DNA of 33,714 nucleotides, from contig NZ_JAHFPY010000021.1 in NCBI RefSeq assembly GCF_023266535.1, positions 1 through 33,714 of the forward strand. The letters are read 5' to 3'. The DNA comes from Sphingomonas sp. GTDB taxonomy: Bacteria; Pseudomonadota; Alphaproteobacteria; Sphingomonadales; Sphingomonadaceae. The notes under the pieces are model-generated. The model was not told the origin of the DNA, did not search any database, and was given only the letters and a program-made list of their open reading frames with translations. The position numbers and the translations under genes were made by a program. Below are positions 24,379-33,220 of this stretch, in pieces (position 1 is the stretch's first letter; the number at the start of each line of letters is the position of its first letter).

Positions 24379-25435
24379 CCACTGGGCTTCCCATCATCTC
24401 CAATGCGTCGGCGGCGAGCTTACGGGTCAATTGGGTTGCGGGCAGCCGTTCGGCAAGTGCAGCCGACTGTCCGGCAAGGGGCAGCAGCCAATCCCACTCG
24501 CCGCGCCGCTGGGCTTCGCGCCACAATGGTATGATCGCGGCCGAGGCCAGCGGAAAAGGCGGGGCCTCATCGCGCACCGGTCCGAGTTCCTCGATCAGCC
24601 GGCCAACCGCGGCCCGGGCCAGCCCGCCGCTATAGAGGTTGGTCATCACGGTCGGGCGGCCGGGCAGCAATTCCTTATGCTCGGGAGCGATCAGGCTTTC
24701 CGGAGTGAGCAGATAGGCGGTTCCGATCTGCACGGCGCTGGCCCCCAGTGCGAATGCGGCGGCAATGCCGCGTCCATCGGCAATTCCTCCCGCCGCAATG
24801 ACCGGGACCGACACCGCATCGACAACCTGCGGGAGCAGGGCGAACAGGCCGACCGCCTGCGATGGGTCGGAGCCGAGGAAGCGGCCGGTGTGGCCGCCGG
24901 CTTCGAACCCCTGGGCGATGACGGCATCGACGCCGCGCTGCTCCAGCCAGCGCGCTTCGGCCACGGTCGTCGCGCTCGACAGGATGACCGCGCCGTTCGC
25001 CTTGACCCGGTCGAGCAGCTCTTGCGGAGGCAGGCCGTAGTGGAAGCTGACCACTTCGGGTTTCACTTGCTCGACCATGGCGCAGGCCGCCGCGTCGAAT
25101 GGCAGCCGCAGCGGCCCCGGCGGCTCGGGCGTGATGCCGAACCGGCGATAATAGGGCTCGAGCAGTGCCCGCCAGGCGGAATCGTCGAATTGCTCCGGCA
25201 TCTGGTGGCAGAAGAAGTTGAGATTGATCGGTCCCTTGGCGCGCCCGCGGACCTGCGCGGCCTGGTCGCGAATTTCAGACGGCGACAATATGCCGCAGGC
25301 GAGCGAGCCGAGCGCGCCGCCCGCGATCGCGGCGGCCACCAATTCCACTCCGCCGGCATTGGCCATTGGCGCCTGGATGATCGGATGCTCAGATCCGACC
25401 AGGTCCAGGAAGCGCTGGTCGGGCCAGCCGCTCAC
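24371..25435 (-). CDS. Nitronate monooxygenase-like FMN enzyme
   Basis: A 354-aa FMN TIM-barrel protein of the nitronate monooxygenase / 2-nitropropane dioxygenase family. Motifs: PIIQAPMANAGGVEL, VSFHYGLP (catalytic His), GFEAGGHTGRF, IAAGGIADGRG and GASAVQIGTAYL. It would oxidise toxic propionate 3-nitronate-type compounds. The start is GTG 25435, which overlaps the gloA stop by GTGA; the frame extends further to 25672 only as an antisense-free shadow of gloA in another frame. It sits between the two glyoxalase genes, suggesting a joint detoxification operon. Confidence 0.9.
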   Translation of the reverse strand: MSGWPDQRFLDLVGSEHPIIQAPMANAGGVELVAAAIAGGALGSLACGILSPSEIRDQAAQVRGRAKGPINLNFFCHQMPEQFDDSAWRALLEPYYRRFGITPEPPGPLRLPFDAAACAMVEQVKPEVVSFHYGLPPQELLDRVKANGAVILSSATTVAEARWLEQRGVDAVIAQGFEAGGHTGRFLGSDPSQAVGLFALLPQVVDAVSVPVIAAGGIADGRGIAAAFALGASAVQIGTAYLLTPESLIAPEHKELLPGRPTVMTNLYSGGLARAAVGRLIEELGPVRDEAPPFPLASAAIIPLWREAQRRGEWDWLLPLAGQSAALAERLPATQLTRKLAADALEMMGSPVDA

Positions 25436-25845
25436 CAGCTGCCCGTGTTCGGCATCGATGCCCAGGGCTCGGCCGGCTCGAGCTCGCCCTTCTGCAGCAG
25501 CTCGATCGAGACTCCGTCGGGCGACTTCACGAATGCCATATGGCCGTCGCGCGGCGGGCGGTTGATGGTCACGCCATTGTCCATCAGGTGCTGGCAGGTG
25601 GCGTAGATGTCGTCGACGCGGAAAGCGAGGTGGCCGAAATTTCGGCCGCCGCCATAGTCGCTCTCCTCCCAATTGTGCGTGAGCTCGACTTCGCCGCCGT
25701 CATCACCCGGAACGCCCATGAAGATCAGCGTATATTTGCCTTGCGGCACTTCCATTCGCCGCCGCTCCTCGAGCCCCAATAGTTGAAAGAATGCAACAGT
25801 GGCTTCGGGATCGGAGACCCGGAGCATGGAATGGAGAAATTTCAT
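25432..25845 (-). CDS. gloA: Lactoylglutathione lyase (glyoxalase I)
   Basis: Converts the methylglyoxal-glutathione hemithioacetal to S-lactoylglutathione. The 137-aa VOC-fold protein shows the four metal ligands at the expected places: His5 (MKFLHSM), Glu54 (GEVELTHNW), His72 (FGHLAFRV) and Glu115 (GVSIELLQ), together with FYLLGL-like FFQLLGLEERRR. The spacing fits the Ni/Co-type bacterial enzyme. First gene of the gloA - nmo - gloB operon. Confidence 0.95.
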   Translation of the reverse strand: MKFLHSMLRVSDPEATVAFFQLLGLEERRRMEVPQGKYTLIFMGVPGDDGGEVELTHNWEESDYGGGRNFGHLAFRVDDIYATCQHLMDNGVTINRPPRDGHMAFVKSPDGVSIELLQKGELEPAEPWASMPNTGSW

Positions 25846-25956
25846 TTCGCGGCTACTCCGTTCATCGCTATATATGCACGGTTCGTCGACGGTCCGTGAC
25901 CGGCAATCGTGCCCGGTGGCCGTCCTAGAGTGACGACGAACCGAGAGCGTCGTTCC

Positions 25957-26709
25957 ATGTTAGAGCGATTTCAAGGCGATCGCGCCGTTTTGCTCGGCGC
26001 GGTGGGGATTTTTGCACTTGGTCTGACCACCAGCGGCTACGCGCTTGGCGACGGACTGCGTCGCTGGAAGATGGCGGAGCACAGGAACGTCACCGTCCGC
26101 GGCGTTTCCGAACGCGACGTCACCGCGGACCTGGCCACCTGGCCGGTCAGCTTCTCGCACGAGGGAACCGACCTTGCATCGGTCCAGCAATCGGTTGACC
26201 AGCAGGCGCGCGCCGTCCGCGCCTTCTTCCTGCGGGCCGGCTTCAAGCCGCAGGAGATTACCGACGAGGACGTGTCCTTGAGCCGCCAGCAACCGACCGA
26301 CCGCTACGGCGAACCGGTTGGCCCGCAAAAGCTGACGGTGACGCGGTCGATCCAGCTTCGCACCAATGACATCGCCAGGGTCCGTGCGGCCTATGCCCGG
26401 CAGGCCGAGCTGCTGCGCGACGGGGTCGAGGTCGTCGGCAGCGCTAGCAATGTCAGCTTCACCTTCACCAAGCTCAACGCGCTCAAGCCGGAGATGATTG
26501 CCGAGGCGAACCAGAATGCCCGGCGCAGTGCCGACGAGTTCGCCAAAAACAGCGGCGTCACGGTCGGCAAGCTCAAGACCGCCAGCCAAGGCTATTTCTC
26601 GGTCGGCGCGCGCGATGGGGAAGATTGCGACGATTGCGGATCGTCGGGCGGCAGTTCGCCCTACCAGAAGGTCCGCGTCGTCACGACGATCGATTACGAC
26701 ATCGGCTAG
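25957..26709 (+). CDS. SIMPL-domain (DUF541) membrane-anchored protein
   Basis: A 250-aa protein with one N-terminal membrane helix (about residues 10-29) and a periplasmic SIMPL/DUF541 domain (from VTVRGVSERDVTADLATW to the end). DUF541 proteins such as E. coli YggE form oligomeric rings and are linked to stress, but the mechanism is unclear. A C-terminal insert with CDDCGSSGG is notable for its paired cysteines. ATG 25957 is chosen because the membrane helix follows it; an upstream in-frame start at 25909 lacks a ribosome binding site. Confidence 0.88.
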   Translation: MLERFQGDRAVLLGAVGIFALGLTTSGYALGDGLRRWKMAEHRNVTVRGVSERDVTADLATWPVSFSHEGTDLASVQQSVDQQARAVRAFFLRAGFKPQEITDEDVSLSRQQPTDRYGEPVGPQKLTVTRSIQLRTNDIARVRAAYARQAELLRDGVEVVGSASNVSFTFTKLNALKPEMIAEANQNARRSADEFAKNSGVTVGKLKTASQGYFSVGARDGEDCDDCGSSGGSSPYQKVRVVTTIDYDIG

Positions 26710-26712
26710 CCG

Positions 26713-27462
26713 TCAGTTGGGCTGGGGCTCTTCGGGGTTCTTGTCCTGGCCCTCGCCGTCACCATCGGGCCGCGTCGCGACCTGGTTGGTGACGGTGAGC
26801 GGCACGTCGCTCATCGCCAGAGCCTCGCGCGCGGCCCTGCCGGCGGCGCCCTTGGGGTCGGCCTTGGCTGCCTTCGTCCAATAATCACGCGCCTGGGCTT
26901 CCTCGCCGGCAGCCTCGGCGACATGGCCGGCCTCGAACAGCACCTCGGCCGAATCCGGCGCCATCGCCAGTGCGCGGTTGATGGAAACCTTGGCGGTGGG
27001 AATATCCTCTTCGCGCACGGCAAGCGCCGCCGAGAAATACCATAGGAACGGATCTTCGCTGATCGTCTTGGCGGCTTCGCCGACCTTGGCGCGGGCGGTC
27101 TTGAGGTCGTTCTGCGCTTCGGCGGCGCGGGCGCGGTCAAGCAGGGCCAGGCCATGCTGCTCGGCCTGCAGCCCGGTCCCGGCCAGCGCCTTGTCGAGCG
27201 CCACCGCGGCCTTGCCCGGCTCGCCCGCGGCGATCCACATATTGCCGGCCGCGGCCAGTGCGCGGTCCTTCGCCGGGTCGCCTGCCGGGGTGAGGTCGGC
27301 GGCGCTTTCGAACGCTTCTGCTGCTTCGGCAAAGCGCCCGGCCTTGTCGGCTTCGATCGCACGGCACGCCTGGGCGGCCGGCGTCAGGACCGTCGGGCAT
27401 GCCGGCGGCGGCGCGGGTGGGCCGGCCTGGGCAGCGAGTGCGGCGGCGTAAATCAGGATCAT
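26713..27462 (-). CDS. Secreted TPR-repeat protein
   Basis: A 249-aa protein with a short signal-like N terminus (MILIYAAALAAQAG), a Cys pair (ACPTVLTPAAQAC) and several helical TPR-like repeats (GRFAEAAEAFESAADLTP, AGEPGKAAVALDKAL, GEEAQARDYWTKAAKADP), ending in an acidic, proline-rich tail. Probably a periplasmic protein-interaction scaffold. It overlaps the upstream hydrolase gene by ATGA. No specific partner is evident, and its stop lies 3 bases from that of the SIMPL gene. Confidence 0.82.
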   Translation of the reverse strand: MILIYAAALAAQAGPPAPPPACPTVLTPAAQACRAIEADKAGRFAEAAEAFESAADLTPAGDPAKDRALAAAGNMWIAAGEPGKAAVALDKALAGTGLQAEQHGLALLDRARAAEAQNDLKTARAKVGEAAKTISEDPFLWYFSAALAVREEDIPTAKVSINRALAMAPDSAEVLFEAGHVAEAAGEEAQARDYWTKAAKADPKGAAGRAAREALAMSDVPLTVTNQVATRPDGDGEGQDKNPEEPQPN

Positions 27463-28229
27463 AAAATGCGCTCCAGCAGCCCGAGCAGTTCGACCAGGAT
27501 CGCGTGGATCTCATGCGGTTCGCTCAGGCGATGCCCGGCCCCTTTGATGAGGCGAAGCTGGACATCGGCTGAACGTAGCTCGCGCAGCAACTGCAATGCG
27601 ACGCCCAGCCCGACTTCCGCGTCGAGCTCGCCATGGACCAGCCGGATCGGGATGGTGAGATCGATGACATTGTTGAGCAGCCGATGCTCGGCGCCCGATT
27701 GCCAGAAACCCAGCCAGGTGACCGAAGGCTCCGGCCCATAAGGATTGGGAAGCTCCAGCTTGCCGTCGCGCTTGAGCGCTTCCTTATCCTCGGGCGTGTA
27801 GCCCCAGTCGGTGAAGTCGGGCGCGGCGGCGATCCCGAGCAGCGCCTTGACCCGGTCGGGACGGCTGAGCGCGGCGTGCAGCGCCAACCAGCCGCCCATC
27901 GACGAGCCGGCGAGGACCAGCGGTCCGTCGCTCAACAGGTCGATCGCCGCCAGCGTTTCTTCCAGCCAGCGGTTCAGCGTGCCGTCGGCAAACTCGCCCC
28001 CCGACGAGCCGGTGCCCGAATAGTCGAGACGCAGGCAGCCGATGCCGCGCGTCGCACAGAAGCCATCGATCGCTTCGGCCTTGGCGCCTTCCATGTCGGA
28101 CGCATAGCCGGGCAGGAACATGACGGTCGGGCCGCCCGCCTTGGCCTCGCGCAGGCGGTAGGCGATGCGGCGGCCGTCGCCGGGATCGAAATAGGCGAGC
28201 TCGGTCGCGGGGATGTCGGGAATCTGCAT
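27459..28229 (-). CDS. Alpha/beta hydrolase
   Basis: A 256-aa serine hydrolase. The nucleophile elbow is AGSSMGGW (Ser110), the oxyanion region is FLPGYASDMEG, the acid is probably in VHGELDAEV, and the catalytic His is in GAGHRLSEPHE. The pattern resembles the small acyl-protein or peptidase-like hydrolases annotated in many alphaproteobacteria; the substrate is unknown. First gene of a pair with the TPR protein, overlapping it by 4 bases. Confidence 0.9.
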   Translation of the reverse strand: MQIPDIPATELAYFDPGDGRRIAYRLREAKAGGPTVMFLPGYASDMEGAKAEAIDGFCATRGIGCLRLDYSGTGSSGGEFADGTLNRWLEETLAAIDLLSDGPLVLAGSSMGGWLALHAALSRPDRVKALLGIAAAPDFTDWGYTPEDKEALKRDGKLELPNPYGPEPSVTWLGFWQSGAEHRLLNNVIDLTIPIRLVHGELDAEVGLGVALQLLRELRSADVQLRLIKGAGHRLSEPHEIHAILVELLGLLERIL

Positions 28230-28274
28230 GGCGCTTCCCTAGCGCCCAACGCCGGGAAGGGAAGTCACGCACGC

Positions 28275-29300
28275 TCAGCCGTGGCAGGCCGAGACCAGTT
28301 GCTTGGCTCGGGCAGGGTCGAGCACCGGACGATAATGCTGCCTCGAATCATAAGATGCTTTGAACAGCCTCGCCCGGGCGGCGCTGGCCGGATGGTCGCC
28401 TAGCCACTCAGGCCAGTCGCCCTCCTGCTTGCGAAACTCGTCAAATGCTGAGGCCGTGGGTCGCGGATCGATGCCGGCGTGCCGTAGCATAGCGATGGCA
28501 TCGGAATCGGCCTCGGCTTCGGCGGTGCGGCTGAACTTGAGCGACAGCAGGCCGCCTGCATTGGATGCGACCGCGCCGCCGCCAAGGAGAGTCACGACCG
28601 TTCCCAGTCCGAGCTGGCGGACCATCGCCGCTGCAACATGACGCCGCCGGACGTGAGCGATCTCGTGCGCCACGATCCCGGCCAAGGCGTCGGGATTCTT
28701 GATGTCGTCGAACAGGCCGCTCAGCACGACCATCCGGCCTCCCGGCAAAGCGGCAGCATTGGCCTCGTCCAACTCGATCAACTCGACGGTAAATCCGTCT
28801 TTCCGAGCTTGCGGGTCTAGCCGGTCGACGATTGCATTCAAAGATTCCTGCGCGCCGGCGTCGTCGCACCGGGTCGCCTCGATCGGCAGGTCGAAAGCCG
28901 TGCCGAGCTTGCGCTCCCACGCCAGCGGCATGTGCTTGGCCACTGCCTCGGGCGCGAAAATGACGACACCGGCAAGCAAAGTGGCGGCAATCGACAACCC
29001 GCCAAGCAGCGCGACCATCTTACGGCTTCCAACCGGTGCGACCGAACCCAGACGGCGCGGCAAGTCGGCAAGAATATCCGGGTCGATTGGCTCGACCAGG
29101 GTTAGCCGCCATCCGTCGCTCGATTTGCGGCCGAACCTTACTCGCCCGTCGGCGCTGCCCAGCCGGACAAGGTCGGCTTTGGCCACGGCATGCTCCGAAC
29201 CGCTTTCATCGGTCAGGAGCAGCTCGCCCGGGCCCTGGCTGACCCGGACCGATCGCTGCTGTGCGCTCTGTCCATCGTACCAGAGCCCGAGTTGCTCCAT
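28275..29300 (-). CDS. M48-family membrane metalloprotease
   Basis: A 341-aa protein with an N-terminal soluble domain (about residues 1-85, small beta-rich, DUF7092-like), a membrane helix (about 95-117), and an M48 peptidase domain with the zinc motif AHEIAHVRRRH (His212, Glu213, His216) and a downstream third-ligand helix EAEADSDAIAML. It probably degrades or processes membrane or periplasmic proteins. Its ATG shares one base with the stop of the upstream DUF898 gene (TAATG), so the two are translationally coupled. Confidence 0.92.
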   Translation of the reverse strand: MEQLGLWYDGQSAQQRSVRVSQGPGELLLTDESGSEHAVAKADLVRLGSADGRVRFGRKSSDGWRLTLVEPIDPDILADLPRRLGSVAPVGSRKMVALLGGLSIAATLLAGVVIFAPEAVAKHMPLAWERKLGTAFDLPIEATRCDDAGAQESLNAIVDRLDPQARKDGFTVELIELDEANAAALPGGRMVVLSGLFDDIKNPDALAGIVAHEIAHVRRRHVAAAMVRQLGLGTVVTLLGGGAVASNAGGLLSLKFSRTAEAEADSDAIAMLRHAGIDPRPTASAFDEFRKQEGDWPEWLGDHPASAARARLFKASYDSRQHYRPVLDPARAKQLVSACHG

Positions 29301-30355
29301 TAGAAGGCGCCGATATCAAACGCGTCGGCAAAGCCTTCTGCGTCCTTTGGCGCGGTCGTGGTCGATTGGGTCAGTGCGGCAACATCGATTTCGCCGAACA
29401 ACTCCAGCCGGTTCATGACGAACTCCCAGCGCCAGTAATTCCACATCAGCAACCCGAAGCCGAGCGTCACGATGGTGAGGCCGACCAGCTTGGCGTAGAA
29501 TTTGAGCCAATCCACCGTCGACACTTCGAAGGCGGAGGTCAGCTCACCCAAGGCAAATGTGCCGGCGGCCTTGCGGAAGAAGGCGGCCCAGAAGCTGGTC
29601 ATCACGATCAATAGGCCAGCAATCAGAAACAGCATCGGCAGCAAGGCCATCGGCTCGAACACGCCGGGCTGTACCGTCGCCGGACCGGGCGCTGTCGCCC
29701 AAGCCAGAACCCCGAAGCCAATGTAGACCGCATAGACCATCATCCAGCGGCTCTGCAGTCCGACCGTGTCGACGTCGCTGTCGAGCATGTGCGGGCCGAA
29801 CGACATTTTGCGAATGCGGTCGTTCCAGTTCTCGGCGATCGCTCGCGGTGTCAGGATACCCAGCGTCAATCCGGCGACGAAATTATTGCCCAGCGCGGTC
29901 CAGCCGTAACCGACGCCATTATCGTCGCTGCCGCCGCGGATCCCGCGCCAATATGTGCGCGAGAGGCGGTAACGAAGCGCCCGGAACTGGGCGAATCCGA
30001 ATGCCCACAACAGGAAGATGTAAAAAGAGATTGCACCCAACACCATGAACCATTGCCCAAGCAGGGCCGCGCCGCCGACGATCAGTGCGCCCCAGGCCAC
30101 GAATATGCCCATCACCATCAGGAAGCCGATGAACATCTCGCCGCCGGTGCCGGTCCATTCGAGCTCGTCGTCGATGATGCGGGTGTTCGACCAAAGGTAA
30201 CGCCGTTGGCGGGCGGTGGCCCAGAATCGGTAAATGCCAAGCGTGACGATGGTCAGCAGCAGATTGGTGACGGCGATCTTGAGGTAATCCTGCCATCGAC
30301 CAGTAAAACGAATGCCCCGGGCGTGCTCGCCCGGCGCCGAAGTCATTGCATCCAT
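29300..30355 (-). CDS. DUF898 (YjgN-family) membrane protein
   Basis: A 351-aa polytopic membrane protein with about eight hydrophobic segments. It carries the DUF898/YjgN signature near the N terminus (FTGRWQDYLKIAVTNLLLTIVTLGIYRFWATARQRRYLW) and a second, related GLTLGILTPRAIAENWNDR block. The family has no proven function. ATG 30355 is chosen because GGGGGAG lies 9 bases upstream and the residues beyond it look spurious. It is directly coupled to the M48 protease gene, a combination I know to recur in other bacteria, which suggests the protease works on or with this protein. Confidence 0.9.
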   Translation of the reverse strand: MDAMTSAPGEHARGIRFTGRWQDYLKIAVTNLLLTIVTLGIYRFWATARQRRYLWSNTRIIDDELEWTGTGGEMFIGFLMVMGIFVAWGALIVGGAALLGQWFMVLGAISFYIFLLWAFGFAQFRALRYRLSRTYWRGIRGGSDDNGVGYGWTALGNNFVAGLTLGILTPRAIAENWNDRIRKMSFGPHMLDSDVDTVGLQSRWMMVYAVYIGFGVLAWATAPGPATVQPGVFEPMALLPMLFLIAGLLIVMTSFWAAFFRKAAGTFALGELTSAFEVSTVDWLKFYAKLVGLTIVTLGFGLLMWNYWRWEFVMNRLELFGEIDVAALTQSTTTAPKDAEGFADAFDIGAF

Positions 30356-30453
30356 GAAAATATTCTCCCCCGCCCAACAAAAACCGAGCCACACGAGACT
30401 AACGAGCGATTGATATTAGGGAAGGGGCATAATTGGTTAGCGAGAGGCCGGGT

Positions 30454-30654
30454 TCAGATTTTCGACGGCGAGGCGAAAATTTCCTCGATCCGAAGTCCGA
30501 ACAGTTCGGCGATGCGGAAGGCGAGCGGCAATGACGGATCATATTTGCCGGTCTCGATCGCATTGACGCTCTGCCGCGAGACCTGGAGCCGTTCGGCCAG
30601 GTCCTGCTGGCTCCAGTCGCGTTCGGCGCGGAGGATTTTCAGGCGGTTGTTCAT
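30454..30654 (-). CDS. Small XRE-family transcriptional regulator
   Basis: A 66-aa protein that is almost entirely one helix-turn-helix domain (NRLKILRAERDWSQQDLAERLQ, then VSRQSVNAIETGKYDPSL). Such stand-alone XRE regulators usually repress their own operon. The ATG at 30654 overlaps the stop of the upstream membrane-protein gene by ATGA. Three or four GTAAAG half-sites lie upstream of that gene and are the likely operator. Confidence 0.9.
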   Translation of the reverse strand: MNNRLKILRAERDWSQQDLAERLQVSRQSVNAIETGKYDPSLPLAFRIAELFGLRIEEIFASPSKI

Positions 30655-31073
30655 GCGCAGGACCCAACCGTGCCGACCGTCAGCTTGTTGTAGACGGCGC
30701 CGAGGCCCAAACCGATGAACCAGAAAAAGGCAGCGCCAAACCCGCCATTGCCCTTTGCTACCAAATCGAAATTTTGGAGCATTTCCCAGATGGTCATCAC
30801 TGTCAGGCAAAAGCCGGTGGCGAACAGGCATTGACGGACCTGCAGCAGACGGATGAACTCGTCGGGCTCCTCGATCAGCAGGCGCATCACGGCCCAAAAT
30901 ACGCCGATAATTGGAAAAGCGGGCAGGATGGCGAGGACATAAGCGGGAACGCCATGGACGGCGTCGGCGCGAAACGTCCTCACCGCGATGAAGAAGGTAA
31001 CGAGGTAAATGCTCATCATGACCGCAATGCGGATCACGTAGCGGCGGGTCGCCGGGCTGCGGTACATTGCCAT
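30651..31073 (-). CDS. Four-helix membrane protein paired with the XRE regulator
   Basis: A 140-aa protein with about four membrane helices (near residues 14-32, 42-66, 82-100 and 112-130) and an acidic cytoplasmic-like stretch EEPDEFIR between helices 2 and 3. No domain is recognised with confidence, though it resembles the small membrane proteins often encoded next to YgzD-type XRE regulators. GGAAG lies 6 bases before ATG 31073. It is translationally coupled to the regulator, so it may sense a membrane signal or be the regulator's main target. Confidence 0.8.
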   Translation of the reverse strand: MAMYRSPATRRYVIRIAVMMSIYLVTFFIAVRTFRADAVHGVPAYVLAILPAFPIIGVFWAVMRLLIEEPDEFIRLLQVRQCLFATGFCLTVMTIWEMLQNFDLVAKGNGGFGAAFFWFIGLGLGAVYNKLTVGTVGSCA

Positions 31074-31083
31074 TTCAAGCTTC

Positions 31084-31110
31084 CTTTACTTTGTGTAAAG
31101 GTAGCTTTAC
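31084..31110 (-). promoter_or_regulatory. Putative XRE operator (GTAAAG half-sites)
   Basis: CTTTAC-TTTGT-GTAAAG (31084-31100) is a perfect 6-bp inverted repeat with a 5-base spacer, followed 4 bases later by a third CTTTAC (31105-31110). It lies 11-37 bases upstream of the membrane protein ATG, covering the predicted -10 and start site. This fits autorepression by the XRE protein of the operon. Confidence 0.65.
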
Positions 31111-31133
31111 TCGATTCGCGATCAAGAAGTCAA
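31104..31133 (-). promoter_or_regulatory. Predicted promoter of the membrane protein - XRE operon
   Basis: On the minus strand TTGACT (31133-31128), an 18-base spacer and TAAAGC (31109-31104) resemble a sigma-70 promoter. The -10 element overlaps one of the GTAAAG half-sites. Confidence 0.5.
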
Positions 31134-31138
31134 GTCTC

Positions 31139-31149
31139 CTTTACTAAAG
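31139..31149. promoter_or_regulatory. CTTTACTAAAG palindrome between divergent promoters
   Basis: An 11-base palindrome carrying the same CTTTAC half-site as the operator at 31084-31110, 29 bases away from it. It lies about 44 bases before the thrS ATG and just upstream of a possible thrS -35 (TTGAAG), so the XRE regulator might also touch thrS expression. Confidence 0.45.
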
Positions 31150-31192
31150 CCCGGCTTGAAGCGCTTGCTGCACTGCACTAGGTGCCAATCCC

Positions 31193-33220
31193 ATGGCCGA
31201 GATGTTCAAGATCACCCTGCCCGACGGTTCGTCACGCGAAATGCCCGAGGGCTCGACCCCGGCGGATGTCGCAACGGCGATCGGGCCAGGCCTGGCCAAG
31301 GCGGCGTTGGCGGCGCGGATCGACGGCGAGGTGCGCGACCTCAACCGCCCGTTCGAGGGCGACTCCAGTCTCGCCCTGATTACCTCGAAGGACGAAAAGG
31401 ACGCGCTGGAGCTGGTCCGGCACGACTTCGCCCATGTTCTCGCCGAGGCCGTGCAGCGGCGCTATCCGGGCACGCAAATCACGTTCGGCCCGGCAACCGA
31501 GGACGGCTTCTATTATGATTTCGCCCCGGCCCCCGAGCGCGGACCCTTCACCGACGAAGACCTGCCCGCGATCGAGGAGGAAATGCGGCGGATCATCGCC
31601 GAAGACCTGCACCTGATCCGCGAAGTGTGGCAGCGCGAGGACGTGCGCGCCCTGTTCGAAAAGCAGGGCGAGCGCTTCAAGGCCGAGTGGGTCATGGAGC
31701 TGCCGGCGGGCGAGCCGATCACCATGTATCGGTCAGGAACCGGTGACGGCGCCTGGATAGACCTCTGCCGCGGGCCGCATCTTCCCTCGACCGGCAAGCT
31801 CGATCCGCAGGCGTTCAAGCTGACCCATGTATCGGGCGCCTATTGGCGCGGCGACCAGAACAACCCGATGCTGTCGCGCATCTACGGCACAGCCTGGCTC
31901 AACAAGAAGCAGCTGGCCGATTATCTGGTGCGGCTCGAGGAAGCGGCCAAGCGCGACCATCGCAAGATCGGCCGGGAGATGGACCTGTTCCACCTTCAGG
32001 CCGAGGCGCATGGCAGCGTCTTCTGGCACCCCAACGGCTTCATCATCTGGCGCCAGCTGGAAGCCTATATGCGCCGCCGGCTCGACGCTGCCGGCTATGT
32101 CGAGGTCAAGACGCCGCAGCTGATGGATGCCCGCCAGTGGGAGAAGAGCGGCCACTGGGGCAAATATCGTGAGAATATGTTCATCGTCCCCGACGAGATT
32201 CCGCATGTTCCTGAAGATGGCGCCGAGGACGATGCGCCGGTGCTGTCGGGCAAGTCCGATCTGATGGCGCTGAAGCCGATGAACTGCCCGGCCCATGTGC
32301 TGATCTTCAAGCAGGGCATCACCAGCTACAAGGAGCTGCCGATCCGGCTGGCCGAATATGGCTGCTGCCACCGCAACGAGCCGCACGGCGCGCTGCACGG
32401 CATCATGCGGGTGCGCCAGTTCACCCAGGACGACGGCCACATCTTCTGCCGTGAGGACCAGATCGTCGACGAGGTGCAGGCGTTCGGGGACCTGCTCGAC
32501 AGCATCTACCAGGATCTCGGCTTCGACAATTATGCGATCAAGCTGGCGCTGAGGCCCGACAAGCGCTTCGGCAGCGACGAGCTATGGGACCAGGCTGAGG
32601 CGGAGCTGCGCGACGCGGTCGTCGCCTCGGGCAGGGCCACCGAAGAATATGGCTGGGAAGAGCTGCCCGGCGAAGGCGCCTTCTATGCGCCCAAGCTGGA
32701 ATATCATCTGACCGACGCCATCGGCCGCACCTGGCAGGTCGGCACGATGCAGTCGGACCGCGTGCTGCCCGAGCGGCTCGATGCCAATTACATTGGCGAG
32801 GATGGCGAGAAGCACCGGCCGGTCATGCTCCACCGCGCGATCCTCGGTACCTTCGAGCGGTTCATCGGCATTTTGATCGAGCATTATGCCGGCAAATTCC
32901 CGCTGTGGTTGGCGCCGGTCCAGGCGGTGGTCGCGACGATCGTGTCCGATGCGGATGATTATGCGCGGGAGGTCGTTGAGAAGCTTCGCGCCGCCGGGCT
33001 GCGCGCCGTGGCCGACCTGCGCAACGAGAAGATCAACTATAAGGTGCGCGAGCACAGCCTTGCCAAGGTCCCGCTGCTGCTGGTGGTCGGCAAGCGCGAG
33101 GCCGATGAGGGGACGGTCGCCGTTCGCCGCCTCGGCAGCGACGAGCATCAGAAGGTGATCGGCCTCGACGAGGCGGTGGCACTCTTTGCTGCCGAGGCGG
33201 TGCCGCCTGACTTGCGGTGA
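31193..33220 (+). CDS. thrS: Threonyl-tRNA synthetase
   Basis: A 675-aa class II synthetase that attaches threonine to its tRNA. Domains in order: TGS (about 4-65), the editing domain ([16 protein letters not shown], then YYDF), and the catalytic core with zinc ligands MNCPAH and HRNEPHG and motif 2 [14 protein letters not shown]. The anticodon-binding domain closes the protein ([18 protein letters not shown]). An acidic insert of about 20 residues (within [20 protein letters not shown]) precedes the MNCP motif. ATG 31193 is preferred with AGGTG 8 bases before it; ATG 31202 is possible. Its stop overlaps the start of the next gene by GTGA. Confidence 0.96.
   Translation: MAEMFKITLPDGSSREMPEGSTPADVATAIGPGLAKAALAARIDGEVRDLNRPFEGDSSLALITSKDEKDALELVRHDFAHVLAEAVQRRYPGTQITFGPATEDGFYYDFAPAPERGPFTDEDLPAIEEEMRRIIAEDLHLIREVWQREDVRALFEKQGERFKAEWVMELPAGEPITMYRSGTGDGAWIDLCRGPHLPSTGKLDPQAFKLTHVSGAYWRGDQNNPMLSRIYGTAWLNKKQLADYLVRLEEAAKRDHRKIGREMDLFHLQAEAHGSVFWHPNGFIIWRQLEAYMRRRLDAAGYVEVKTPQLMDARQWEKSGHWGKYRENMFIVPDEIPHVPEDGAEDDAPVLSGKSDLMALKPMNCPAHVLIFKQGITSYKELPIRLAEYGCCHRNEPHGALHGIMRVRQFTQDDGHIFCREDQIVDEVQAFGDLLDSIYQDLGFDNYAIKLALRPDKRFGSDELWDQAEAELRDAVVASGRATEEYGWEELPGEGAFYAPKLEYHLTDAIGRTWQVGTMQSDRVLPERLDANYIGEDGEKHRPVMLHRAILGTFERFIGILIEHYAGKFPLWLAPVQAVVATIVSDADDYAREVVEKLRAAGLRAVADLRNEKINYKVREHSLAKVPLLLVVGKREADEGTVAVRRLGSDEHQKVIGLDEAVALFAAEAVPPDLR

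Noticed and set aside
24341..25606. 421-codon plus-strand frame across gloB/nmo
   Set aside because: Antisense of nmo, whose FMN-binding motifs are intact.
25436..25672. N-terminal extension of the nitronate monooxygenase
   Set aside because: The Arg/Pro-rich residues come from gloA read in another frame; the FMN barrel begins right after GTG 25435, which overlaps the gloA stop.
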